Source: Thermoproteus sp. (lineage in GTDB: Archaea; Thermoproteota; Thermoprotei; Thermoproteales; Thermoproteaceae). Taken from it: DNA of 64,000 bases. Under the pieces are notes generated by a model. That model did no database searches, was not told the DNA's origin, and saw only the letters and a program-made list of their open reading frames with translations. The DNA is taken from NCBI GenBank assembly GCA_038893495.1, contig JAWARJ010000001.1, positions 248,001 to 312,000 on the forward strand, written 5' to 3'. Below are positions 51,139-59,582 of this stretch, piece by piece (positions within the stretch are counted from its first letter, which is position 1; each line of letters begins with the position of its first letter). The position numbers were made by a program, and so were the translations under genes.

Positions 51139-52329
51139 ATGAGGCGCCTTTCGGCCACCTACCTGCCTGTATTGATCGCGCGTATTGGGTCGGGCGCGGG
51201 CGCGGCGGTTACATCATTCTTGTTTCCAGGCCAGGAGATCGCCGTAGGCTCGATTCTCGCCGTATATCCCCTCCTGGAGGCTCTAGGCTCCTTTGTGGCT
51301 GGCAGGTTCGCCGATAGGTTCGGCAGGAGGCCCGCCATGATTCTGGGCTATCTCGCCAGGCTTGCGGCTGTGGCGTTGATGTACCCGGCCCTTTTGTTCA
51401 ACTCGGGGCCTTTAGTCGTCGGCGTGTTGAATGCGGCGGCCGGCTTCTTCACGGCGTTTATACTCGTCTCGTCGCTGGCCATGGTGACAGACCTGACCGA
51501 GGTCTCTAATCGGGGCCTGGGCATGGGCGCTTTCGAGTTGAGCAACCTAGGCGGCTATGCGGTGGGCTATATAGTGGGCGCCGGCCTCTTTCAAGCTCTT
51601 GGCGGCGCCCTGTCGTTTGCGGCGCTTGCGGCACTCACAGCGGCGGCCACTCCCCTGGTCCTGATCATGGCCGAGACGGCCCCCATGAAGGGCTTCGAGA
51701 TACCTCTCAACCCCTTTAAGGGCCTTCCCCCCAGGACTTGGCCCGCAATACCGCTCTGGTTCGCTCTGACCACATTTATAGGGATGGGGATATACTCGGG
51801 GCGCGCCATAGCCAACGCCCTCTCGGCTACCTCCAAACTCGCGCACCTCCAGTCGGGGCTCTTGCTGGCCGGCGCGCTGGTAGTGGTGGGACTGGGCGCC
51901 ATCATCTTCGGGAGACTTTCAGACAAGTGGGGCAGGGAGAGGACCCTGAATTTAGGCATAGCTGGCGTCATGTCGGCCCTCGTGATGCTCGCCTTGTTGC
52001 TTTCACTTAACGTGGACCCCCTAAAGGCGGTAGCCGCGGCGTCGCCTTTAGTCTTCTTGGCGTCGGCCATAGCGCCGTCTGTGTTGGCCATCGTCGGCGA
52101 CGAGGCCCTTATGTCCATGAGGGGGACCGCCATGGGCCTATACAGCGTGGTCCTAGGTGTCGGGATGGCCATAGGCGCGATGCTCGGCGCCGTCTCGGCG
52201 GTGAGGTCTGGACTCGTCGGCATAGTGCTGGCCGCGCTCCTGGTCTTCTCGACGGCGACGATCCTCTACGGCGCCCTGCGCGTAGCCGTCAAGAGGTCTT
52301 CACGTAGAGAACCCGCCGATAGACAATAA
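51139..52329 (+). CDS. MFS transporter
   Basis: 396 residues, about 12 helices; MFS loops GRFADRFGRRPAMILG (TM2-3) and GRLSDKWGRERTLNLG (TM8-9) are both intact. Substrate unknown. Tail overlaps the thermopsin-like gene by 41 nt, which is unusually long for this window. Confidence 0.9.
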   Translation: MRRLSATYLPVLIARIGSGAGAAVTSFLFPGQEIAVGSILAVYPLLEALGSFVAGRFADRFGRRPAMILGYLARLAAVALMYPALLFNSGPLVVGVLNAAAGFFTAFILVSSLAMVTDLTEVSNRGLGMGAFELSNLGGYAVGYIVGAGLFQALGGALSFAALAALTAAATPLVLIMAETAPMKGFEIPLNPFKGLPPRTWPAIPLWFALTTFIGMGIYSGRAIANALSATSKLAHLQSGLLLAGALVVVGLGAIIFGRLSDKWGRERTLNLGIAGVMSALVMLALLLSLNVDPLKAVAAASPLVFLASAIAPSVLAIVGDEALMSMRGTAMGLYSVVLGVGMAIGAMLGAVSAVRSGLVGIVLAALLVFSTATILYGALRVAVKRSSRREPADRQ

Positions 52330-53335
52330 AATCGCCGGCATACAGCACTGCAGTTATGTTGTACATCCCCGGCCTCAACTGTAAGGTCTGCCCCGCTACA
52401 CTGGCGCCATTCACAAAAAGCTCCCAACGGCCGTCTGGAGGCGTGAGCAGAATCGCGACTCCGCCCGGGACGGGCTCGACTAGAGCCGAAGGAGTCCACA
52501 GGGGACCCAAATCCGAGCGCCCTGCGGTCTGGACTACGGCAGAGCCGTCGTAATATTCAGACACGCCCTCGACGAAGCTCGTCCTTTCGGCCGTCACGGC
52601 GTTACGGGAGCCCGAATAGGCGCAGGGTGGCGCGTACCAGCCCCCATCGGCGTGATAATAGAGCTCCATCTTCCCTTCCCATTTGAGCACATGCGCCGTA
52701 TATCCCTCGCGGGGGCCCGCCAACACGAACTCTAACTCCCGACCGGGCCCCACGTAGAGCTTCAGAGCTCTATCTCCTACAGTAACTACGTCGTAGAGGA
52801 CCCAATGGGCGCCGTCATAGTAGTAGAAATAGAGAGACGAGCCGTTTGCGACTACCATCAAGCCGAGCCTTAAGGGCAGGGTGACCCCCCCTAGAGTTGT
52901 GGAGCTTTGGTAATACGAAACTTTATGCCCGGCCGTGACGTATTCTACTACGTTTCCGCTACCTCGAACCTCCAGAACTCCGTAGTTGCTTATATTGAAT
53001 AGGTAGTCGGCCACGGCGATGCGGTAGGTCCCGTTCTCTTCAGTCAACAGCAGGACGTTTTGGGCCCAATAGGCTGTCCTGTCCGACTCGGCGAAGACGT
53101 TGAGCTGTATCGATATGGCGTTTATGGTGGAATTGGCGCCGCTGGAGTAGAACTCTGCTTGGTCTATCTCGACGAGGCCCTTGACGGCGTCTGTGGTGTA
53201 GTTATAACTGAAGGGGCCACATGTACCGAGGTCCACGATGCCTACGGCGGCAGGGCTCGGCGAGTCTATACGGAGCGAGGCGAGGACGGAGATAAGCGCT
53301 AGTAGAGCGATCAGCGCCGCCGTCTTTCTGCCCAC
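52289..53335 (-). CDS. Thermopsin-like secreted acid protease (family A5)
   Basis: 348 residues with signal peptide (ALIALLALISVLASL). The SIQLNVFAESDRTAYWAQNV segment matches the thermopsin core pattern QLN..YWxQNV; the rest is beta-rich with several sequons. Thermopsins are pepstatin-sensitive acid proteases. No C-terminal anchor, so probably released. GTG 53335 is ~20 nt from TATA (TTTAAATAAAC). Confidence 0.78.
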   Translation of the reverse strand: MGRKTAALIALLALISVLASLRIDSPSPAAVGIVDLGTCGPFSYNYTTDAVKGLVEIDQAEFYSSGANSTINAISIQLNVFAESDRTAYWAQNVLLLTEENGTYRIAVADYLFNISNYGVLEVRGSGNVVEYVTAGHKVSYYQSSTTLGGVTLPLRLGLMVVANGSSLYFYYYDGAHWVLYDVVTVGDRALKLYVGPGRELEFVLAGPREGYTAHVLKWEGKMELYYHADGGWYAPPCAYSGSRNAVTAERTSFVEGVSEYYDGSAVVQTAGRSDLGPLWTPSALVEPVPGGVAILLTPPDGRWELFVNGASVAGQTLQLRPGMYNITAVLYAGDFIVYRRVLYVKTS

Positions 53336-53399
53336 GAGCGGCCATCGGCGTGTTTATTTAAATGTTCAATTGTTATATGGGCCTCGTTTCGAGGGACTT

Positions 53400-53729
53400 G
53401 TGGAGCTTTTGACGGTCTCTAGCGATTCGGAGCTGGAGTCTGTAATCTCTAAGTGTAGAGTCGTCGTGGTGTTTTTCAGCGGCCGTCAATGTAGTGTATG
53501 TGTAAACTTCGAGAGGATGTTGAGGGCCCTATGCCGCAACTATCGTGGAATATGTTGCGTCAAGGCATATTCCGATGTAGCTCTCAGCCACGTGAAGGAG
53601 CTCGGCGTCATGTGTGTGCCGAGCCTCGTGGGGTATGTGGACGGCAGGCCTGTAGCCAAGACAGCAGGTATCCTCTACGCCCCCACTGTTAATATGTTCC
53701 TAGCCTCCCTTCAGGTCGCGTATGGATAG
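53400..53729 (+). CDS. Thioredoxin-like protein with CSVC active site
   Basis: 109 residues from GTG 53400; an in-frame TTG at 53370 is an alternative. Thioredoxin fold with C31-S-V-C34, further Cys (CRNYRGICC) and cis-Pro in MCVPSLVGY. No signal peptide, so cytoplasmic. Overlaps the next Cys-rich gene by 8 nt. Confidence 0.82.
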   Translation: MELLTVSSDSELESVISKCRVVVVFFSGRQCSVCVNFERMLRALCRNYRGICCVKAYSDVALSHVKELGVMCVPSLVGYVDGRPVAKTAGILYAPTVNMFLASLQVAYG

Positions 53730-54111
53730 GGTATTGTCCGTCTTGAAGTTACTAGCTAGAGCATACCTCATAGGTAGCTGTTGGGAATGCGCCGACATTC
53801 TGGCCAGACTCTCCTCGGGCCCCAATCGCGAAGGAGCCTACGCCTTGCTCCTAGAGGCCTATAGGCTTGCTCGCTCCATATCCGCGCAGAGACGAGAGGT
53901 AGGCGGTCTTTTGTGTTGCGCCGCGGCGCCCCTCAGGCGAGGCCTAGAGCCCGAGGTCTGTGAGGCCTATGGAGGCGTCGTGGTTCAATCTTTATGTTGC
54001 CTCAAGTGTTTTGATCTGCCCGGCGAGGAGGAATACCTAGACGCGGTCAGGGAAGTAATCGAGATGGAGACTTACGGCAGGGCCGCCGCCTTGGCGCAAT
54101 CGCCATTATAA
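53722..54111 (+). CDS. Cys-rich hypothetical protein, partner of thioredoxin-like protein
   Basis: 129 residues, helical, with about eight Cys (SCWECADI, GGLLCCAAAP, EVCEAYGG, SLCCLKCF). The Cys spacing suggests disulfide or metal binding. Translational overlap with the thioredoxin-like gene makes it a candidate redox substrate. No family recognised. Confidence 0.65.
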   Translation: MDRVLSVLKLLARAYLIGSCWECADILARLSSGPNREGAYALLLEAYRLARSISAQRREVGGLLCCAAAPLRRGLEPEVCEAYGGVVVQSLCCLKCFDLPGEEEYLDAVREVIEMETYGRAAALAQSPL

Positions 54112-55218
54112 AAGGAACAAGAAGGAAGTCCCCAGCCTCGCCACGGCAGTGCCCACCATCATCCTCCTTATGAACTCCTCGTTGTAGCTACCAACGTAGG
54201 CCACAATGGCGCTAGAGAGCTCCGAGCCGGTAACAGCGCCGAGGGCGTTCACCAAGTTGTAATAACCAAGCGCTTTTCTTTTATCTTCTGCGTTGTCCAC
54301 CACATATGCGAAATAGGCTATGTTAGATATAGAGCCCCCGAAGCCGTAGAACAAATAGGCCAGATATATCTGATAGACGTTGGTGGCCACGCCGTAAATC
54401 AAAGGCCATAACATAAAGGTCGCCCTCCCTAGGAATAGAGAAAGGCGCATATGTCTATCCACAAAGCGACCCATGGCTCTCTGAAACGCCAAATTTGAGG
54501 CGACCGTTATTATCTGCACCACGGCCACCTGTAGGCCGGTCATATGGAAGACGTAGACTTGCGCGAGGGGGAAGAGGGGCCAGGCGAAGGACCACGTCAC
54601 CATGAAGGCAAAATTGTCTAGATAGAACTTCAAGAGTCTTTTACTTATCCTGCCGAGAGATGCTCTAGGCCCCTCTTCATATTCTATGCCGAGCCTATAG
54701 AGCTGTAGTGTATTTATGATAGTCAACGTAGCGGCGGCCTCTAGAGACAACTTGATGGCCAGGGGGTTTCCGCTTATCAGCAACCCGGTGATCAACGTGG
54801 CTATTAGCCCTCCCAACGTTGAATAGAACGAGAACTCAGCCAGCGAAATCCCCCTATTCTTCCGGCTGTACTGCTCCACTATTAGGGACCACCCGTAGCC
54901 GGATGCGCCGAGGGAGGCCGTGACTATTACGTACATGGCCGTATAGGCCGCGTGAACCTCGGCGAAGAGCGCCATTAACGCCAATGCCACCGCCGAAGAC
55001 AAATTGGCGGCCAATATGAGCCTCAGAGGACGCCACCTCCTAAACGACGCCAGGAAGGCAGATATGTTGTTGAAGACTGTGCCCGCTGATGAGACCACGC
55101 CGAGCATCAACGGCGGAACTCCCGTCGATGCGGCGACGAAGCTGACAAAGGGGCTGTAGAGCGAATTTGCGAAATTCTGTAGGGCCGAGTAGAGGTACAG
55201 CCTCCTTAAAACGCGCAT
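54106..55218 (-). CDS. MFS-like membrane transporter
   Basis: 370 residues, 11-12 helices; weak MFS character (AMGRFVDRHMRLSLFLGR loop). Substrate unknown. Tail overlaps the Cys-rich gene by 6 nt. Confidence 0.82.
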   Translation of the reverse strand: MRVLRRLYLYSALQNFANSLYSPFVSFVAASTGVPPLMLGVVSSAGTVFNNISAFLASFRRWRPLRLILAANLSSAVALALMALFAEVHAAYTAMYVIVTASLGASGYGWSLIVEQYSRKNRGISLAEFSFYSTLGGLIATLITGLLISGNPLAIKLSLEAAATLTIINTLQLYRLGIEYEEGPRASLGRISKRLLKFYLDNFAFMVTWSFAWPLFPLAQVYVFHMTGLQVAVVQIITVASNLAFQRAMGRFVDRHMRLSLFLGRATFMLWPLIYGVATNVYQIYLAYLFYGFGGSISNIAYFAYVVDNAEDKRKALGYYNLVNALGAVTGSELSSAIVAYVGSYNEEFIRRMMVGTAVARLGTSFLFLL

Positions 55219-55248
55219 ATCTGGATTACAACATCCAATTGTTAACTG

Positions 55249-56058
55249 TTAACTTCTATATATAATAAAGAGGGGGGTCCCCAACATGTTGCTGGGTATG
55301 CCGAGGGCGTTGGCGACCGCCGCGACGTCGTTTTGGGCCCCTTGCGCTACCGCCACCAGCTGGGCGCTAGTGGCGTTGACTCTACACTGGGGGTATTGAG
55401 AGGCCATGTATTCCAATTGGACGTAGGGGTATACGTTGAGGGCCGACGCGTTGCCAGTCTGTAGGTAGGACAAGATATAGCTCGTGGCTATTCTATATAT
55501 CGAGTCCAGAGCCATATAGAACTCGGCGCTCCCCGTCTTGTTGTAGACGCATGTGAGGGCCAGCCAAGTCTCGACGCCAGCGGCGAAGAGTTGTGGCTGG
55601 TTTTCCTGTAGGAATCCGGCGGTGTGCGTCGGGAAGTACCTAACGGCGTACAGCACGGTCCCGTTTTGGATGTATTGACTCAATAGGGCTCCGTACTGAT
55701 AGTCGAAAAGCGCACAGTAGGGACAGGTGGCGTCTAGATATTCAAGTACTATCACCTTGGCGTTTTTCGAACCCACTAGATATGAAGTGGCAGTTATATT
55801 CTTTAGGTACTGCAACTGGCTTTGGGTCAACTTGACGCCAATACAAAGAGTCTGCCCTTGGTAAGTGATCGAGCCTTGGAGTTGCCCCTCCTTTACCAAT
55901 TGCAACGCCTGGATGGGGGCAGGCGAGTAGCCGGCGCAGAAGTACGCTATGCCGGAGCCTCCCTGTGTAGACTTATTGCCCGATAGGAGGAAATACGCGG
56001 CGACGCCGCCCACAACGGCCACCGCGACCACCACGACGATAAGCGCTAATAACCTCAT
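55249..56058 (-). CDS. DsbA-like thioredoxin-fold protein, membrane-anchored and extracytoplasmic
   Basis: 269 residues. N-terminal signal anchor (3-25), DsbA-type active site C112-P-Y-C115 and cis-Pro in LGTPLFII at the C-terminus; extra Cys pairs (C41/C72, CVYN, QCRV) may form structural disulfides. Probably oxidises or isomerises exported proteins such as the secreted proteases. ATG 56058 is ~24 nt from TATA (CTTATATAAG). Confidence 0.88.
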   Translation of the reverse strand: MRLLALIVVVVAVAVVGGVAAYFLLSGNKSTQGGSGIAYFCAGYSPAPIQALQLVKEGQLQGSITYQGQTLCIGVKLTQSQLQYLKNITATSYLVGSKNAKVIVLEYLDATCPYCALFDYQYGALLSQYIQNGTVLYAVRYFPTHTAGFLQENQPQLFAAGVETWLALTCVYNKTGSAEFYMALDSIYRIATSYILSYLQTGNASALNVYPYVQLEYMASQYPQCRVNATSAQLVAVAQGAQNDVAAVANALGIPSNMLGTPLFIIYRS

Positions 56059-56127
56059 GGAGGCCTAGACGGTTCTCTTATATAAGGGTTTCTCTAAGGT
56101 TAAATATGGAAATGGGATAAGCGACTT

Positions 56128-57156
56128 ATGAAGCTAGGCAAAATCACTAGGGACGTCTTCGACTCGGTTATATATCCGAGGCTCGGCGCGAAGAGGGTCG
56201 ACGTGTTGGTGCCTCCCCAACACGGCGTGGACGTCGGGGCTATCGATCTGGGCGACGGCAGGGTGTTAGTGGTCAAAACAGACCCTGTTTTCATAGTGCC
56301 GCAGTTTGGGCTCAAAAAGGCGGCGTGGTTCGCAGTACATATACTCGCAAGCGATGTGATGACCTCTGGCATACCTCCTCAATACGCCGCGATAGATCTA
56401 AACCTTCCCGTCTCCATGACGGACGAACAGTTCGCAGAGATGTGGTCCGGCCTCCACGAGGCCATGGCCGAAATAGGCGTCTCGGTGGTAGCCGGCCACA
56501 CGGGCCGCTACGAGGGCGTGGACTACCCCATGTTGGGCGGATTTACCATGTTCGGGGTGGGGCCTAAGGAGAGGCTTGTGACAACCCGCGGCGCCAAGCC
56601 GGGCGACCAGATAGTGATGACGAAGGGCCCCGCCGTAGAGGCCACGGCCCTACTTGTCAACTTCTATCCTGACTTTTTCAAGGCCAAATTGCCGGCTGAC
56701 ATCTTCCAAGAGGCCTACGACCTCTATTGGAGTATGTCCTGCTGGAAGGACGGACTCGTGGCCTCTAGGGTCGGCGTCCACGCCATGCACGACGCGACCG
56801 AGGGGGGAGTTTGGGGCGCCTTGGTCGAAATAGCGGAGGCCAGCGGGGTCAAGATAGAGGTCGATGAGAGCAAGCTGTTCATGAAGAGGGCGGTGGCCGA
56901 AGTGACTAGACTGGTCGGGATAGACCCCTGGAGTTCTATCTCCGAGGGCACGTTAATAATCGCCACGGATAGAGGCGAGGAGGTTGTGGAGGCTCTCGCT
57001 CGGGAGGGCATCGAGGCCGCCGTAATCGGCGAGGTGAAGGCGGGCGGCCCCGGCGTGGCCCTACGGAGGAGGGGAGGCGGCGTGGAGCCCATAGAGCACC
57101 CCAGAGAGGACCCGTTTTGGCTTGCCTTCAGCAAGTTGGGGCAAATGGTGCACTAA
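56128..57156 (+). CDS. AIR synthase-related (PurM/SelD/ThiL fold) protein
   Basis: 342 residues. The [21 protein letters not shown] and [16 protein letters not shown] segments match the ATP-binding N-terminal half, and [19 protein letters not shown] the C-terminal half. It lacks the C-terminal Cys motif of HypE and the Cys/Sec of SelD. Position before DsrE and TusA genes suggests ATP-dependent activation in sulfur or cofactor metabolism (inference). Confidence 0.85.
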   Translation: MKLGKITRDVFDSVIYPRLGAKRVDVLVPPQHGVDVGAIDLGDGRVLVVKTDPVFIVPQFGLKKAAWFAVHILASDVMTSGIPPQYAAIDLNLPVSMTDEQFAEMWSGLHEAMAEIGVSVVAGHTGRYEGVDYPMLGGFTMFGVGPKERLVTTRGAKPGDQIVMTKGPAVEATALLVNFYPDFFKAKLPADIFQEAYDLYWSMSCWKDGLVASRVGVHAMHDATEGGVWGALVEIAEASGVKIEVDESKLFMKRAVAEVTRLVGIDPWSSISEGTLIIATDRGEEVVEALAREGIEAAVIGEVKAGGPGVALRRRGGGVEPIEHPREDPFWLAFSKLGQMVH

Positions 57157-57192
57157 CCGAATCTAATATTTCCACAGTTATGGGAGCCCTCT

Positions 57193-57528
57193 ATGTATGG
57201 AGTCATTGTAGAGTCCGATGAATACGAGCGGCTTTACGCATTCGCGACATACGTAGCTACGTTAGTGGCCAGAGGCGACCGCGTCGCCGTGTTCGTCACG
57301 GGTCGCGCAGTCAAGGCCTTCTCTAAGGAGTACAGGCCGAAGCCCGGAGTCCCCAAGGAGATGGACTGGCGTAAAATATTGGCCGACGCTAAGGAGCTGG
57401 GCGACGTGAAGATCTACATATGTGAGACTGTCGCTAAGGCCTATGGCCTTTCGGAGTTCTGGCTGGCTGACGGCGTGGGGTCTATGTTCAGCTTCCTTGA
57501 AAACGTAAATAGCGTAGTCGTGTTTTAA
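57193..57528 (+). CDS. DsrE/DsrF-like sulfur-relay protein
   Basis: 111 residues; Rossmann-like DsrE fold (YGVIVESDEYERLYAFATYV, VAVFVTGRAVKAF). One Cys lies in IYICETVAKAYGL at the position typical for sulfur-carrying members. TATA (CTAATATTT) is ~25 nt upstream. Three nt before tusA. Confidence 0.85.
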   Translation: MYGVIVESDEYERLYAFATYVATLVARGDRVAVFVTGRAVKAFSKEYRPKPGVPKEMDWRKILADAKELGDVKIYICETVAKAYGLSEFWLADGVGSMFSFLENVNSVVVF

Positions 57529-57531
57529 GCC

Positions 57532-57744
57532 ATGGAGGAGATAGACGTTAGGGGTAAGGCGTGCCCCGACCCGCTTAAAGAAGTCGCGGCGAGGCTGGCC
57601 GCGGCCCCTCAAGGCGCCCAGTTTAAAGTCCTAACCGACGACTATACCTGTTATTTGATGTTAAGGAGGCTCGCGGCGCTTAACGACGTGAAGATAATAG
57701 GGTCCGAGGAAGGCGAGGTCTTCGTATTGTTGCTCCAGAGATGA
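57532..57744 (+). CDS. TusA-family sulfur carrier protein
   Basis: 70 residues. The hallmark DVRGKACPDPL with C11-P12 is present. It carries persulfide sulfur to tRNA thiolation, molybdopterin or sulfur-oxidation systems. Coupled to the GNAT gene by a 4-nt overlap and to DsrE by a 3-nt gap. Confidence 0.93.
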   Translation: MEEIDVRGKACPDPLKEVAARLAAAPQGAQFKVLTDDYTCYLMLRRLAALNDVKIIGSEEGEVFVLLLQR

Positions 57745-58427
57745 TAGTAAGGAGGGCTGAGAGGAGCGATGTAACGCAGGTGGTTGAGTTTACGAGAAAC
57801 ACTTGGGAGTGGGGCGACTACGTGCCGAGAGAGTTCGAGAAGTGGGTCGTAGAGGGCACGGCGTATGTGGCGGAACTGGACGGCGTGGTCGTAGCTGCGG
57901 CAAGGATCGTCAAGGTAGGCGACTCGGCGTATCTGCAAGGACTGAGGGTCCGTCCAGAATATAGGCGTAGGGGAGTCGGCAGGGCGGTCACCGAGTTCCT
58001 GCTGGGCGAGGCCAAAAGGCTCGGCGCCAAGACGGCCACTTTGCTGGTAGCCGAATGGAACAAGCCCAGCTTGTCGCTTGTGGAGAAGGTCGGCTTTAAG
58101 CCCATCCTCTCCATATATGGAGGGGTCCCCCTGCCCAGGAGACCCGATAGGTGCTTAGAAGGCGACGAGGCCTTAAGGGCATTGGAGGAGGCCTTGAGGC
58201 ATACCGACGGCCATGCCTGCCTTCCAGAAGACCCTTGGATATGTATAGAAGCCACGCCACAACTATTGCTACAAAGGGCGAGGCCATGCGTATCGGAAAG
58301 CCTATATGTAGGCCGTTTTTCTTTCGGCGGCGCCCGTGTGGATACCCAAGGCGACGTGACGGCATTAAGGCCTGAAGGCTTCGCCAAGCTGTATGGTAGA
58401 TATGTACTGTTTAGGTACGACCTATGA
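57741..58427 (+). CDS. GNAT N-acetyltransferase
   Basis: 228 residues. N-terminal ~130 form the GNAT fold with the acetyl-CoA motif LRVRPEYRRRGVGRAV; the C-terminal ~95 residues form an extra domain without recognised family. Substrate unknown. Overlaps tusA by 4 nt and the sulfhydrylase gene tail to tail by 17 nt. Confidence 0.88.
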   Translation: MIVRRAERSDVTQVVEFTRNTWEWGDYVPREFEKWVVEGTAYVAELDGVVVAAARIVKVGDSAYLQGLRVRPEYRRRGVGRAVTEFLLGEAKRLGAKTATLLVAEWNKPSLSLVEKVGFKPILSIYGGVPLPRRPDRCLEGDEALRALEEALRHTDGHACLPEDPWICIEATPQLLLQRARPCVSESLYVGRFSFGGARVDTQGDVTALRPEGFAKLYGRYVLFRYDL

Positions 58428-59406
58428 TGTCGATATACTTATACAAATCGTCTGGAAACACCATGGCGTATATGCCCTCGGCCCTCCGTCTGAGATATTC
58501 ATAATACACTGCGCCCGAGCTCAAGCCGGCCAGCACCCCGTAGCGCCTAGCCAGGGCCTTCACGCCCTCTAGCGCCTCGGCGAAGGAGACCTCGGCCACT
58601 TCGGCCGGGACGTATTTTATCCACTTCATGCCGGTCTCCACCCGCCTCAAGCCCGGTATCCAGTCCTTAGGCTGGACCCCTATCAGCCGAGCGCCGTACT
58701 TCACGCCGAAATAAAAGCCAAGGGCTGCTGAGTGGCCGGATGTGCCCATCCCCGCGATTATGTAGTCGGGCCTCCGCCCGATAGACGAGAGTTGCCAGTC
58801 AAACTCCGCGGCGGTCCTTATATGGACTAGGAAATTCGCGTCGTTTTCGAACTGGTTCGTGTGGACCGCGCCTTTGGCCACGTCGCTCCTTATGTGCTCC
58901 AACGCCTCTATGGTCATAGTCACGTCGAGCACTTCGTGCTCTACTCCCAATACGTCCAGAAGGGGCTCCACATATTTGGCCGCCGAGGGCAGATAGACCT
59001 TGACTTTCTTCCCCAACAAGACGCCCAGAGCGCTCAACGCTATGGCCACATTGCCGCTTGAGACTTCGACCAACTTATCGCCAGCTACAGACCTCACTAG
59101 GGCGTACGTCGTCCTGTCCTTTATGCTCCTACTAAAGGGGTTGTACCACTCCAATTTGGCCCAAGCCTCCTTCGGCTTCTCTCCCACTTTTAAGATTGGC
59201 GTCGGCAGGCCCCTCAACAACAAATCCAACGGGCTCTCGTAGGCCCTATATGGGTCCGGCTTCGGGTACAACTCCTCTAGGCTCAATTCCTCGCCGGGTT
59301 TGACTTCTCTGAGGAATATCTGAGAGAAGCACCAAGCCGAGTCCCCGTCGGCCCTATAGAACCCGCTCCTTATGAGCTCCGCGATATGGGGAAGGCATCG
59401 TGGCAC
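58411..59406 (-). CDS. PLP-dependent cysteine synthase, O-phosphoserine sulfhydrylase-like
   Basis: 331 residues. PLP lysine K96 in NPFSRSIKDRTT, SSGN loop near 115 and glycine loop GMGTSGHS; the N-terminal ~55 residues are an extra segment as in Aeropyrum OPSS. The likely reaction is O-phosphoserine plus sulfide to cysteine. This connects to serA and the aminotransferase at 15174-17107, which would supply O-phosphoserine. O-acetylserine is the alternative substrate. Confidence 0.87.
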   Translation of the reverse strand: MPRCLPHIAELIRSGFYRADGDSAWCFSQIFLREVKPGEELSLEELYPKPDPYRAYESPLDLLLRGLPTPILKVGEKPKEAWAKLEWYNPFSRSIKDRTTYALVRSVAGDKLVEVSSGNVAIALSALGVLLGKKVKVYLPSAAKYVEPLLDVLGVEHEVLDVTMTIEALEHIRSDVAKGAVHTNQFENDANFLVHIRTAAEFDWQLSSIGRRPDYIIAGMGTSGHSAALGFYFGVKYGARLIGVQPKDWIPGLRRVETGMKWIKYVPAEVAEVSFAEALEGVKALARRYGVLAGLSSGAVYYEYLRRRAEGIYAMVFPDDLYKYIDIIGRT

Positions 59407-59473
59407 CCCGACATGGCTCTCACGAGGTCGGTCCCTTTAAAAGTTTTCTATATGCAAAAATAGCACAAAGCAT

Positions 59474-59487
59474 AAAATTTAATATAG
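59474..59487 (+). promoter_or_regulatory. TATA box for 18-codon ORF
   Basis: AAAATTTAATATAG element centred 25 nt before ATG 59506; it has no other gene to serve on this strand. Confidence 0.6.
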
Positions 59488-59505
59488 GGAATCAAAGAAG
59501 CGGCT

Positions 59506-59562
59506 ATGTGCACACCTCCGAGCAAAGTGAAGAAGGAGGAAAAGAAGGAAAAAACTGCCTAA
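59506..59562 (+). CDS. Candidate 18-residue leaderless microprotein
   Basis: ATG 59506 to TAA 59560-59562, encoding MCTPPSKVKKEEKKEKTA: a Cys/Pro start and a Lys/Glu-rich tail. The TATA at exact leaderless spacing and a pyrimidine-rich stretch (TTTCCTCCCTTG) right after the stop, which could end transcription, argue for a discrete transcript. The sequence may instead be a non-coding RNA or a truncated gene start. It lies in the 176-nt gap between OPSS and HerA genes. Confidence 0.45.
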   Translation: MCTPPSKVKKEEKKEKTA

Positions 59563-59582
59563 TTTCCTCCCTTGTCGACAAA

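Noticed and set aside
56128-57156. HypE (hydrogenase maturation)
   Set aside because: The C-terminal Cys motif needed for cyanation is missing, and no hyp genes are nearby.
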